DNA of 64,000 bases, from positions 1-64,000 of the forward strand of contig CAVOJV010000005.1 in NCBI GenBank assembly GCA_963696325.1, read 5' to 3'. The notes beneath the pieces were generated by a model. That model did no database searches. It saw only the letters and a program-made list of their open reading frames with translations, and was not told the origin of the DNA. The translations under genes and the position numbers were made by a program. Below are positions 16,647-26,531 of this stretch, piece by piece. The stretch is from CAVOJV01 sp963696325 (lineage in GTDB: Bacteria > Pseudomonadota > Gammaproteobacteria > Competibacterales > Competibacteraceae). How positions within the stretch are numbered: position 1 is the first letter of the stretch; the number at the start of each line of letters is the position of its first letter.

Positions 16647-17847
16647 AACCGCATCTACTTTGAAACCCGTAGTTTTTCCTCTTCGGGATCGAGGTGAGTT
16701 TTGACCCAAAGTCGGTCGGCGACGGCATTGGGGGTGGCGTTGATTGCCTGTTGAAACTGTTCCAGTTGGGCGATCAATTCCGCCCGATTGTCGTAACAGG
16801 TGTGATAGGTCACGTCTTCTCGTACCCACTGCCAGAGGTGTTCCACCGGCATGAAGTCCGGACTGTAGCCCGGCAATGGCAACCGGTTGATCCGCAGTTC
16901 ATCGGCCCGTTGGGTCACCGCTTGCGCTCGGTGATAGGACGCCCCGTCCCAGAGCACCGTTAGCGGTACCGCCGGGAGTTCCCGACGGAGGGTTTCTAAC
17001 AGTTCAATGGTCATCTCGCTGTTGGCACGGTCGTATGGATACAGCTTAACCTGGCCTTGATTGTAGAAGTAAACCCCGTAACACGACACCTTCGCCCCCA
17101 GCCCGGGAGAATTGGAACTGACCCAGAACCGCTCGCCCTTGACCGACCAGCCATAGCCTTCATCGGTATCCTGGCGAAAATGGGCCTCATCAATGTAGAC
17201 CAGCGTGTGTTGGCCCCGGGTGGCGGCGACCAGCAAGGGGTGGAGTTTGTCTAGAAACGCCGCCCGCTGATCCGGATCGGCTTTATTCAACAGTTTCCGG
17301 GCTTTTTTCCAGGACAAGCCTAACCGCTTGAGCGCCTGCCGGATCGTCTCCCGACAGCACTCGTCCTGGCCCTGGGCCTGGAGCCATCCTTGCAGCCGCT
17401 TCAGGGTCCAGCGCGGGGCCGGCGGGGCGGTCCGCTCTGGCGGGGGGGTCGCCGCTTGCTTCAGGGCCTCGCGGATAACCCCATCGACGCCTGGTTCCAG
17501 GGCCGGGGTAAAAAGGGGGAACGGCCACCGGTACGCTGGTACACCAAGGCCGCCGGTCCAACCGTATTGTAACGGTGCACCCACTCCATCACCGTTTGCG
17601 GGTTACGGCCCGTTTCCCGACCAACTTGACTGGCGTTCTTATCCCCACAAATCTCGTACAAGGCCAGGAAGCGTTCCCGCGTGCGCGGGTGCTCCGCATT
17701 CAACCCCAGTACTCTGAAAATGTCAGGGTCTTGGCCCCAGCGGCTATAATCAATAGTCAGCATCGCTCTCTTACTACCCTTTGGCTCTTTCAGAAAGAGG
17801 GTAGTGGTTCACCTCAAAAAACTCAAGGTCTCAAACTGGATGCGGTT
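16647..17847 (-). mobile_element. IS630-family insertion sequence
   Basis: A 1201-bp element bounded by inverted repeats that begin AACCGCATC at 16647 and end GATGCGGTT at 17847, matching over about 24 bp with few mismatches. A TA dinucleotide on each side (16645-16646 and 17848-17849) is the target duplication typical of IS630. It sits between the glycerophosphodiesterase promoter and the PhoX terminator. Confidence 0.85.
16655..17763 (-). CDS. IS630-family transposase in two overlapping frames
   Basis: The first frame (17763 to 17461) carries the helix-turn-helix part (CGDKNASQVGRETGRNPQTV). The second (to 16655) carries the DDE domain: YIDEAHFRQD, TVLWDGASYHRA, YSPDFMPVEHLWQWV. The frames must join by a -1 shift in the run CCCCCTTTTTA near 17510-17520. 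A programmed -1 shift is known in IS630 elements, but a sequence error in this run is equally possible. C-terminus KLRVSK. Confidence 0.8.
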
Positions 17848-17863
17848 TACCAGATTCCCGGCA

Positions 17864-17895
17864 TAAAAAAACCTCCCGGCTGAAGCCGGGAGGTT
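17864..17895 (-). terminator. Rho-independent terminator of the PhoX-like gene
   Basis: An 11-bp stem (AACCTCCCGGC at 17870-17880 with GCCGGGAGGTT at 17885-17895, loop TGAA on the plus strand) is followed on the minus strand by a run of seven T. It lies 25 bp after the stop at 17920. Confidence 0.9.
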
Positions 17896-17919
17896 TGCCT
17901 ATAGTAGAGCCAAAAGGAA

Positions 17920-19842
17920 TTACTTGAAAGCCGGCAGCGCACCGTCCTCGGTGCCGATGTAACCGATGGCGGCCTTCTTCCGGTTGCCCCACTTGGCGTT
18001 GATGGCATCCAGGACCGCCTGCTTGTCGTCCCCCAGGTAGTTGGCCAGCGGATCGGGACCACCGTAAGGCGTGCCGCGATCCTCGCCCGGGTGCTGGAAG
18101 TTGCTCATGATGTAGGCGTGCCCACCGTAGCCCGGCGCGACCGTCAGTCCGGTGGCCTCGGCGTTCATCGGCACCGAGAGGATGCGCGAAAGCCTACGCG
18201 TATCGATGTTGAAGGCCCAAACGTAGTTGTTGTTGCGACGGCTGGTGTCCTCGCCGATGAACAGCGTGCGGATGGAATCGACATAGCGCAGGTTGTCGGG
18301 ACCGCAGAGCTTGTCCTGTAAGCACTGGTTGCCCTCGGCATCCTTGATGCCGCCGTTCCAGCCGCCGACCAGTTCGGGGATTGACACCAGCCTGGTGCCG
18401 ACGAACCGGCTGTCGATCTTGTCGCCGTTGCTGTCGGTCTGGCCCGCTGCCGTGCTCATTTCCAGGATCATGCCGCCGTCGTTGCGCGCCACCTGGATGT
18501 CACCGATGTTGTCCGCCATGCCGGCCTCGACGCGCGAGATCGTCAGGTAAAACTCGCGGTCCTTCCCGTTGAAGGCGATGTACTCCATCTTGGAGAACTC
18601 GGTCGTCGCGCCGAGCAGGGCGGCGTAGCGACGGGTCTCCAGGAAGGCGGCCGCCTTATCCATGCCGGGTTTCAGCCGCAGCCACTCGGTACCCATGTAG
18701 GTGACGACCTTGGTGAATGTCGGTCGCCCGGATCGCTTTCCGGAACTCGAATATGTCGGTGAACTTGATGCCGCCATCGACCAGTGCCTTGATCTCGGCG
18801 TCAGAAGCGTGGCCCAGCTTGATCCACTGCAGGTCGAAGGCACCGCCGTTGTCGTCGCTGGTCTGGAGACTTGGCAGCGTACAGCGTGCCGGCCGAGAGA
18901 TCCTGGCGCTTGTCGGCGACGAACATGAACAGGCCGGTGTTCTTGCCGTCATCGCCGCCGATCGGCCGTGCGGTCGTCGGAAGCCATCTCCTGCATCTCG
19001 CGCGCGAAGCGGCCAGTCGCGTAGTGCTTGACCACGGATGCGCGCCTTGGCGATTCACCTTCACCTCGGGCACCAGGCCGTAGTGATAGGGGTTGGCCGT
19101 GGCGGCATCACCGAAATAGTACTTGCTGAAGCTCGCGATGTCCGTGGCATCGTCCGAGTCAGCTGGCTTTCGCTCCGCCACCGCGTACCTTGGCATCCGG
19201 CTCGTATTCCTCGGCGCCGATGTGGGTGTTCCAGCTCGACATCGTCGATCCGCAATGGATCCAGCCGCCATGGACGTCGCTGAAACTGATGTGATCGTAG
19301 TCCACCGCCTCGAGCGCGCCGGTCCGGCGGTTCTGGTCGAGTCTGGTGAGGCCCATGGTGGCGGGCAGCTTGCTCCAGAAGCTGCCGCTGCTGGCGCCGT
19401 CGTTCGGCGGCAGCTCCTTGTATTCGAACTGGGTAACCAGCGCCAAGGAATTGAATTTCCAACGGTTTGAAGAACGCATGCCGGGAATGTCGATCAGCGA
19501 GGTTCCGTCCGGCGCGTCGGAGGCCATGGCCATCTGGCCGTCGGCGTCGGTGAGCGGTTTGTCGTCCACATCAAACAGACCGCCGACCACACTGCCCTTG
19601 ATCATGTCGGTGGTGGCCATCAGCTGGTGGTATTTGAGGTCGAAGGTCTTGGACTTGCCGAACCTGAACGTGTACTTGACCTGGGCCTTGGTGTAGATGT
19701 CGGCCTTCTCATCCGCGCTAGCGGGCGCATCCATGCCAATGAATTCGACCGACTTGACGTCCGGGTCCGCGTACACAGGCTGGGAGACGGCGCCGACGCC
19801 GCAGACGGAAAAGACCGCAATGGCAATGGGATTCAGCTTCAT
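17920..19842 (-). pseudogene. PhoX-like (DUF839) alkaline phosphatase, frame broken
   Basis: About 640 aa when assembled over three frames. ATG 19842 has AGGAGG upstream and a signal peptide (MKLNPIAIAVFSVCGVGAVS). Recognisable PhoX/DUF839 segments: HGGWIHCGSTMSSWNTHIGA (the conserved Cys-Gly/Trp-Gly-Thr region in divergent form), GEDGKNTGLFMFVADKRQD-like blade, MEYIAFNGKDREFY, DNLRYVDSIRTLFIGEDT, YIMSNFQHPGEDR (conserved near the C-terminus of PhoX). Frame changes lie near 19195, 19060, 18985, 18870 and 18710. Family role: calcium-dependent secreted phosphomonoesterase used under phosphate limitation. Alternative: a general DUF839 protein without phosphatase activity. Confidence 0.7.
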
Positions 19843-19882
19843 GAAGCCTCCTGAGGATATTGGATGTAGAAACGATACGGTA

Positions 19883-20218
19883 TCATTCGGCCGTTACAGA
19901 AATGTGTCGCCGTGGTTGCCTGGCCCATGACCGGGGTCGGAGCGGGCAGATCAACGGTAGGACTTCGCAGATACGAGCGAGCGACACGGCCTCCAGGTAG
20001 GCGCTGCGCGAAGTTCGTCTGAGTATTACCTTGTCAGGCTTGACCTTATCCATGAGCTCGCCTTCGCTGACGACATGCTCTTGTAGCAAAGCGAAACGAT
20101 CTGGAGAAGGCACGAAGCGGCGCCGCAGGTATAAGATTGTCTGGTCATCCACGGTTGTGAGCGTGGCGGTATCGATTCCGTAATAACGGCTAGTGGGCGG
20201 AAACTTAAAGGTAGCCAT
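19883..20218 (-). pseudogene. Remnant of a LysM/baseplate-type protein of a contractile injection system
   Basis: ATG 20218. The first 50 or so residues (YYGIDTATLTTVDDQTILYL, RRRFVPSPDRFALLQEH) match, from memory, the small LysM-type protein that accompanies extracellular contractile injection systems. After VVSEGELMDKVK the sequence departs from the family and runs to a stop at 19883, so it is truncated or fused to foreign sequence. It follows directly on the DUF4157 gene. Confidence 0.5.
19893..19910 (-). promoter_or_regulatory. Weak Pho-box-like site upstream of the PhoX-like gene
   Basis: Minus strand: GCGACAC (19910-19904), ATTT, CTGTAAC (19899-19893), four and six of seven to consensus, correct spacing, 51 bp before the start. 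Reported because the same sort of site occurs before the other phosphatase and lipid genes. Confidence 0.3.
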
Positions 20219-20991
20219 AGGTGATCCTTAGGAAATTCCCGTAATGCCGAGCGCCCCGAATGTGCCGGCTTTTGAGGAGGCGGGGAGTATGCGACGGAAG
20301 CTAATTGCGTTTTGTGATCGGCCTTGATATCGGATTTTCCGGTGTCGAAACGGTCCAGCGTCGCGGAACCTAACGCGGCGGCCAGGAAAGGTGAGGCGTT
20401 CTCGATCAGCGAGTCGCCAACGGCAGCACTTTTGGAGCCCGGTAGGGGCTGCCGCTGCATGGCAGCACCCGGAGCAGCGCCGACTCTCATAGTTTCTCCA
20501 GTTGCGACCGCGTCTGCGGCTAGATCGGCCTCCCGCTCGCCTGGATCCCCGGGCTGGCTGAGACTGCGGGAACCGCCTTCTTTAGGTTGGGCGACGTGGG
20601 CTAATTCGTGGGCCATCAGCTTCTGTCCGTCGGCCGTCCGCGGCGCGTACTGTCCCTTCCCGAACACCACATCCCACCCGACCGTATAAGCCAACGCATT
20701 GACCCCCCGCGCCGACTCTGCCGCGTTTGCATCAGTATGTACTCGCACTTGGCTGAAATCATGACCGAATCGGGACTCCATGAAGGCCCCTGTCCCCGAA
20801 TCCAAGGGGTGTTCCGGCGAATTCAAAACCTCATGCACAATCGGTGGGATCTCAGGGGATTCGCTTTGACTATTGGCTTTGCGTTGCAAATTCGTTTTTT
20901 TTCTCCGTACATTCCCCACCCGCAATGTGTAGTTGCCACAAGCGCACTTCCGTTGCAATAAGACACTGGTGACGGGACAGGGCAATCGCAT
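20026..20991 (-). pseudogene. DUF4157 (eCIS core) protein, C-terminally damaged
   Basis: ATG 20991. Residues about 55-140 are a clear DUF4157 domain: SRFGHDFSQVRVHTDANAAE, ALAYTVGWDVVFGKGQYAP, KLMAHELAHVAQ (HELAH zinc-protease-like motif). Later a short OmpA-like stretch follows (LDRFDTGKSDIKADHKTQL). After about 20290 the reading appears out of frame and overlaps the next gene. DUF4157 proteins are linked to extracellular contractile injection systems, but no sheath, tube or baseplate genes are in the window. Confidence 0.6.
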
Positions 20992-21286
20992 CTAAATGCC
21001 GAGCACTTTCAGGAGGTAACGCTCGTTCCAACCACTCCTAAGGCATTTGATTTGGAAACCGACTTTGGCTGTTTTTTCTTGTTTGAGCAGCTGCAGGGCA
21101 ATGCGCCGCAGGGTGGCGAAGTTCTCATCCGTATGCCCTTGCCGGACGCGGCAGTCATCCTCACGAAACGCGACAGCCAAAACCCAGTGCAGACACCGCA
21201 CCCATGGCAATGGTCAACACGTCGGTCAAGCGAGGTTCTTTGGTGCGGTCTACCCGCGGGTCCGGCAGGGACTGAAAAGGGGCCAT
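20992..21286 (-). mobile_element. ISAs1-family transposase remnant with internal deletion
   Basis: The N-terminus (MAPFQSLPDPRVDRTK, LTDVLTIAMGAVSA) is joined near 21195 to the C-terminus (WVLAVAFREDDCRVRQGHTD, LLKQEKTAKVGFQ) of an ISAs1 (H-repeat-like) transposase. The catalytic centre is missing, so it cannot be active. Confidence 0.8.
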
Positions 21287-21430
21287 GATCGTGGCAGCGG
21301 GAGATACCGTCATAGCAGCGCTGATCTCAGGGTAACCAGAGGAAGCGCAACTTCTGTTCAACTATTACCTTTTGTCAAGCCCTCTTTGATGCGCGCCCTG
21401 ACGATCATGTATTGCCTGATTGCCAGATTT

Positions 21431-21453
21431 GTGATATCACGATATCTTATAAT
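21431..21453 (+). promoter_or_regulatory. Promoter/operator of the FitAB-like pair
   Basis: A perfect -10 box TATAAT (21448-21453) is preceded by the perfect palindrome GTGATATCAC (21431-21440) and a second GATATC (21441-21446). Repressor binding there would cover the promoter, as in autoregulated FitAB-type modules. No good -35 box is seen. Confidence 0.5.
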
Positions 21454-21471
21454 GGTCCCGAAGGTGTTGCT

Positions 21472-21720
21472 ATGGCTCAGTTCATCGTTCGAAACTTGGA
21501 AGACGACGTTAAAGCACGCTTGAAGCGTCGTGCTGCGCGTCATGGGCACAGCATGGAGGAGGAGGTCCGCCAGATCCTGCGCAGCGCTGTGCAGGAAGAC
21601 GACCGCCTGCCGCCCAAGCTCGGCTCCCGCATCGCCGCGTGCTTCGCCGGGCTCGGCCTGACGGAGGAGCTGCCTGAACTCCGCGGCCAGGCGGTTTGCC
21701 CCGTGGACTTCGAGCAGTGA
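21472..21720 (+). CDS. FitA-like ribbon-helix-helix antitoxin
   Basis: 82 aa. ATG 21472 has GAAGG eight bases upstream. The N-terminal 40 residues are an Arc/MetJ-type ribbon-helix-helix as in FitA (MAQFIVRNLEDDVKARLKRR, ARHGHSMEEEVRQILR). The C-terminal part would wrap the toxin. The stop overlaps the toxin start (GTGA). Confidence 0.85.
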   Translation: MAQFIVRNLEDDVKARLKRRAARHGHSMEEEVRQILRSAVQEDDRLPPKLGSRIAACFAGLGLTEELPELRGQAVCPVDFEQ

Positions 21721-22133
21721 TCATCCTCGACACCAACGTGCTGTCCGCACTCATGCGGGCCCAGCCCGACGTGCGGGTCATCGACTGGCTCGACCGGCAA
21801 GCCCCGGAATCCATCTGGATTACCAGCATAACCCTGTTCGAGAGCCGTCTCGGGCTCGCCCTGTTGCCGGAGGGTCGCCGTAAGCAGGCGCTGGAGGGGG
21901 CATTCGAACGACTGCTCAACGAGCATCTGCAAAACCGCGTGCTCGGTTTCGACGCGGCCGCCGCGCTGGAGGCCGCCATGTTGGCCGCAGCGCGGCAACG
22001 CGCCGGGCGTCCGGTCGATCTGCGCGACACCCAGATCGCCGGCATCGCCGCGGCGCGCCGGGCCAGTATCGCCACGCGCAACCTGCGGCATTTTCAAGAC
22101 CTCTCCGTGCCCGTGATCAACCCCTGGGATTGA
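21717..22133 (+). CDS. FitB-like PIN-domain toxin (RNase)
   Basis: 138 aa with a GTG start overlapping the antitoxin stop. PIN-domain acidic residues are in place: IILDTNVLSALM (first Asp), ITLFESRLGLALL (Glu), VDLRDTQIAGIA (Asp) and SIATRNLRHF (the conserved ATRN of FitB/VapC). It should cleave RNA when not bound by the antitoxin. The pair is intact although surrounded by decayed DNA. Confidence 0.88.
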   Translation: MIILDTNVLSALMRAQPDVRVIDWLDRQAPESIWITSITLFESRLGLALLPEGRRKQALEGAFERLLNEHLQNRVLGFDAAAALEAAMLAAARQRAGRPVDLRDTQIAGIAAARRASIATRNLRHFQDLSVPVINPWD

Positions 22134-22389
22134 TTCAGTCCTTCCCGTCCTCGTTTCCGCCGAGATCAGACGATCCACGATTCGCTCGGCGAAAGCTTTT
22201 TCAGGAATGCCAGACTGTCTTGGAGGTCCTCTGACATCTGGATTTGAAAATACGGCCTTGGCGGTGATCTCGGGTGATTTCCGGAAAAACGCTTACCTGC
22301 TTGGCCGCGGAATGGAGTGTAGCCGTTCCCGCCTTTTTCAAAGGGGGAAGACAACGCCGGGTTCGATATAATCTTTTCAAGAAATCGCC

Positions 22390-24196
22390 TTAGGATTCCA
22401 GAGTCCGCAAGTGTGCCCGTGCCTCCTCCGCGCTCTCGTAGATGTAGGACGCCAAACCGCGTTGGGTTAGGGCATCGCCCATCTTGGCCCGCAGGAAGGT
22501 GCTGGTGGTGTAGCGGGTGACCCCGGCATAGAACCCCGTTCCACCACGTCCTTGACCATCGCCAGGTAATCGTCCACCAGTTCGGGGTGGAGGCTGAACC
22601 CGTCGTAATTGACGATGGCGAACACCTTCCGTCCCAGCGCGCCGACCCCCTCCGCCACCAGTGCGCGGATGCGCTCGATGGTGTCGCGGCTCCCAACGTG
22701 CAGGTTCTCGAAATTGACGAAGAACAGGTTCTGCTTGGGGTCGTAAACCAGCCGCTCTTCCAGCGGCATGCTGAGTAAATCCTCACGCAGCCCCATCGGT
22801 TCCGGTTGGAAAATTCGGGCATCCATCAGACACGGGGGCTGCTTGATGACTGGCCGGAAATCCATTGGCGCCAGAATGTCCCGCTCTAAATCCACGCCGG
22901 GCGCGATTTCGATCAGTTCTGGCCCTTCCGGGCATAGCCGGAACACGCAGCGTTCGGTGATGTACAGCACCGATTGACCGCGGTTGGCGGCGTATGCGCC
23001 GCTGAAAGTGCGGTGCTCCACCTCCCGCACCAGCTTGCGGGCGTTGCCTTCCCGCCCGATCCGAATTTGGCCGTCCTCCACCGCCAGCTTGAGCTGGCCG
23101 GCGGTGAAGGTGCCGACGAACACCACTTTTTTGGCATTCTGGCTGATGTTGATGAAGCCGCCGGCCCCGGCTATTTTGGGGCCGAACTTGCTGACGTGAC
23201 GTTACCCTGCCGGTCAGCTTGGGACATGCCGAGGAAGGCGATGTCCAGGCCACCACCGTCGTAGAAGTCGAACTGGTAGGGTTGGTCGAGAACAGCCTGG
23301 GCGTTGACCGCCGCGCCGAAATTCAGACCACCCGCCGGCACGCCACCAATCACCTCCGGTTCGGTGGTCAGGGTCAGCAGGTCGATCACCCGCTCTTCGT
23401 TGGCGACGTTGGCAACACCTTCCGGCATGCCGATACCGAGATTCACCACGCTGTTGGGCCGCAACTCCAAGGCGGCACGGCGGGCGATGATCTTGCGCTC
23501 GCCCAGCCCCATCGGTTCGATGGCGGTCACCGGCACCCGGAATTCGCCGCTGTAGGCGGGATTGTACGCAGTGCCAAAGGTTTGCAGGTGGTGCTCCGGC
23601 TGGTCGGCGACCACCACGCAATCCACCAGCACCGTCGGCACTTTTACCTGGCGCGGATTGAGCGCTCCCCGGTCGGCGATCCGCTCCACCTGAGCGATCA
23701 CCAGCCCGCCGGAATTGCGCGCTGCCATGGCGATGGCCAGCACCTCCAGGGTCAGCGCCTCCCGCTCCATCGTGAGGTTGCCGTCGGGATCGGCGGTGGT
23801 GCCGCGGATGATGCCGACGTGGATCGGGAACGCCTGGCAGAACAGATATTCCCGGTCGTCCAGAGTGAGCAACGGCACGATATCCGTCGTGGTGCGAGCG
23901 TTGATCTTGCCACCGCCGTGGCGCGGGTCCACGAAAGTGCCCAGCCCGACGGTGGACAGATGGCCGGGCTTGTGGGCGGCGATATCGCGAAACATTTGCG
24001 CGATATTCCCTTGCGGCAGGTTATAGGCTTCGATTTTGTCGGCGATGGCCAACTGGCCCAGTTTGGGCGCCAGCCCCCAATGCCCGCCGATCACCCGCTT
24101 GAGCAGCCCTTCATGGCCCAAATGATTCAGGCCGCGCTCGCCGCCGTCGCCCTGACCGGCGGCGTAAAGCAGGGTCCGGTCCCGGGGTCGGCCCAG
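22390..24196 (-). pseudogene. Acyl-CoA:acetate/3-ketoacid CoA-transferase, 5'-truncated
   Basis: Recognisable from LTLLYAAG-like sequence at 24180 (GERGLNHLGHEGLLKRV, GHLSTVGLGTFVDPRHGGGK, LALAMAARNSGG-type) to a C-terminus EEARAHLRTLES at 22390. The catalytic glutamate region would be near MGIGMPEGVANVANEE. Breaks: one A lost near 23203 (GNVNVSKFGPK), one G lost near 22530 (ERGFYAGVTRY). About 55 N-terminal residues are missing because the ISAs1 transposase runs in frame into the gene at 24196. Family role: CoA transfer between short-chain acids (propionate CoA-transferase type). Confidence 0.8.
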
Positions 24197-25316
24197 CACC
24201 TCACTGATGTTGGCAATCTTGTTTTTGCGCAGGATGTTGAGGGTAAATCTGCGCAGGCGGGTGAAGATGCCAGGATTGCGGCGAATGCGGCTCGCATCCT
24301 CTCGCAAGGTGACATCGCGCACGTAGTGATGGCGATTTTCGATGCTCCAGTGGCCGCGGATAAGCTCGGCAAAGACCGCGGCGGGTTGCTGGTCGGTGGC
24401 GATGTAGTAAGCCGTTTCCGTGCGCCCCGTCCAGTCACCGGTGCGGGTCTCGAAGCAGTCGGTTCGGCGGTACACCTGAATCACCGCAGCGACGAGTGGT
24501 GACCACGGAGGGTGCTCCACCAGTAGCGGCGTGGCGTCAAAGACAGTGACCGCGCGCCACTCCAGGCAGTTGAGTGCATGATCGAACTGGCGGGCCTGGG
24601 AGAGCGGTACGGCGTTCACCTCGGCCTGCTGCACCGCCTCAAACAGCGCCGGCTGATTGGCCTTGACCTGGACGATCACCTGACTCCCCTGGGCGTTGGC
24701 CAGCTCCAGTGTTTTTTTGACAGTGCAGCGCATCAAGCGTGTAGCGGCACCCGCTCAGGCCCAGTTCCTCGATCAACTGCTGGGCCACGGGAATTGCATT
24801 GGTCTTGGTCGATACGGGTAGATGACCCAAGATGAGCTGCTCGGCCTGGCAAAACGCGCTGAGGATCTGTGCCGCTTTCTGGTCTTCAAACCGATCGAAA
24901 CTGCCGCGCAGCACATTACCGTCCAGGGCAATCGCGGGTGGGCCGTTGGACGCCGACCCCGTTTCCAGTAACTGCCGGCTGTGGGTCCGAAAGGCCCGCT
25001 CCAACTCCTCCGGATCGAGTGCCTGGAGAATGTAGCGAAGCGAGGTATGGGGCGGTGCCCGTTTCCAGGTGAGCCCAAACCAGTCATTCAGCCGTTCGCG
25101 GTGGGCATTAATGAACCGCTGGATCTTGCGGTACGAGGTCGCTCCACAGAGCATCGCGAGCACGGAAACCAGCAGTATATAGGCCAGCAGATAACGACGA
25201 CCTTGGCCACGGCGAGGATCGGTGACCGCCGCTAGGCAATCGAGTAGCATGGTGGTTCCTATCGCAACAAGAAAGGTTGCCACACTACAAGTTCGTTATA
25301 GAATTGAACCGCCCTG
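24197..25316 (-). mobile_element. ISAs1-family element, left end lost
   Basis: The transposase runs from ATG 25250 (LLDCLAAVTDPRRGQGRRY, AIALDGNVLRGSFDR with the first Asp, VQVKANQPALFEAVQ, AYYIATDQQP, RGHWSIENRHHYVRDVTL) and breaks frame in a seven-A run near 24720. It lacks the last residues and its left inverted repeat. The right terminal repeat GAACCGCCCTG ends at about 25316. The truncated 3' end is fused in frame to the CoA-transferase gene. Confidence 0.8.
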
Positions 25317-25790
25317 GGGGTTGTCCTGGTCAAGTCCATAGTCATGGGCGAGATAGCGGTCCAGTTCCAGGCTCAGACCGTTCAGCTTGTCGCGCAGCTT
25401 GCGCTTCACGTCCGATGTGGGCGTGCTGCCATAAACGGTCTTCTGCTGCCGGAAGAAATCAAAAGCATCAGCCAGATCGGCGATGCTGGCCTTGATTTCG
25501 TCGCGGTGTCCCTGGTCGCTAGCAAGGTTGTGGGCGGCATCAAACTGGGCTTCGGAAGCGTAGCCCACCAAGGTGTTGGAGGGGCGGATGTTGAAATCGA
25601 TGTCGGGCAGCGGTTCCAGTTGACTCCCTAGTCCACCTGTGAAACCAGCTTGAGGAACAGGCGCAGCTTACAGATCTCGACCGCCTGGGCCATCATGTCC
25701 ACGCCGAAGAGGTTCTGCAGGATGATGCTCTTGTAGATGAAGTCGCAACGCGACGTATGTCGTGCCACATCGTCCAGGATTCGCTGAAGG
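25317..25790 (-). pseudogene. Fragment of a class I DNA methylase (Eco57I/PglX-like)
   Basis: Internal fragments: RCDFIYKSIILQNLFGVDMM and AQAVEICKLRLFLKLV. A frame change near 25630 leads to PDIDFNIRPSNTLVGYAS and a helical segment (LSLELDRYLAHDYGLDQDNP). These are typical of large N6-adenine methylases of restriction or BREX-like systems. The catalytic NPPY motif is not present in what remains. It is cut off by the ISAs1 end. Confidence 0.6.
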
Positions 25791-26246
25791 GTTGTTCACA
25801 TCCTGGCGGTGGCGCAGATACAGCTTGGCGTGCAAGGGGTGGCGCTGGTAGACCTTGACGACCAGTTTCTTCGCGCGAATCTGGCTGGCGGGATGGCGCA
25901 GAGCGGATTCGTCTTGGTGGGTCGGTACACCTACAGTCAACTGGCTTCGGAAATCTTCGGCGATTCGGCGCTTCTCAAGGCTGGCGCTTTGATTGTCGAG
26001 TTCGTCTTCGCCTTCTTGAGTACGCAACGCCCGGAGCAGCTCATCCGTGGGGTTGATGTGCATGCCTATGAGCAAGCGGCAGCACTGGCCATCTCCGCCA
26101 GCCCAACCGTCAACATGGCTAGCCAGGTGCCGCCAGCCGCGCAAATTGAAGTAGCCCAGGGAGAAGTCGGCGCGTTCGGCCACCAGCAAGGTTTCCTGCA
26201 AGGCGGGCAGTAGTTGTTTTTTGATGTTTTCGAAGATGCGCGGCAT
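25791..26246 (-). pseudogene. N-terminal fragment of a PLD-domain helicase (second copy)
   Basis: ATG 26246, MPRIFENIKKQLLPALQETL, then ADFSLGYFNLRGWRHL, GGDGQCCRLLIGM and HPLHAKLYL (the HxK half of a phospholipase D-type motif). Proteins of this type are about 1000 aa with a helicase part. Here the sequence breaks off and is joined to the methylase fragment near 25790. Confidence 0.6.
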
Positions 26247-26529
26247 TTCGTCTCCCTGGTTTCTGGTTGTTATTGCGGTGCAAGGATTTCTTGTCGGTTT
26301 TTTCAGGGTCGAGGGAAGCGATGAACCGAGGCTCGCCGAAAAGGAAGCTCAGTCGTTCGATTTGCTCAAGCTGTGCGGAGAGGGCCTCGTACGCGTAGAC
26401 GGTGAAATACGCCGAAACGATGGATAGCTCGCTGCTGGCGTCGATCTTCTCGATGAGGAAATCTGCGACCTTACCATGGGTATGATTGTCGCGAATGCCG
26501 AAACTATGCTGGCCATTCCTAGCTGCCAT
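26247..26529 (-). pseudogene. N-terminal fragment of a PLD-domain helicase (first copy)
   Basis: ATG 26529, MAARNGQHSFGIRDNHTHGK, then VADFLIEKIDASSELSIVSA and LSFLFGEPRFIASLDPEKT. After KTDKKSL the family resemblance ends and the second fragment begins. It starts 2 bp after the HTH gene stop, so both formed one operon. Confidence 0.6.
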
Positions 26530-26531
26530 TA

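Noticed and set aside
23219..24502. Long plus-strand open frame opposite the CoA-transferase and transposase
   Set aside because: It is the mirror of strongly conserved minus-strand proteins in GC-rich DNA; its own translation resembles nothing.
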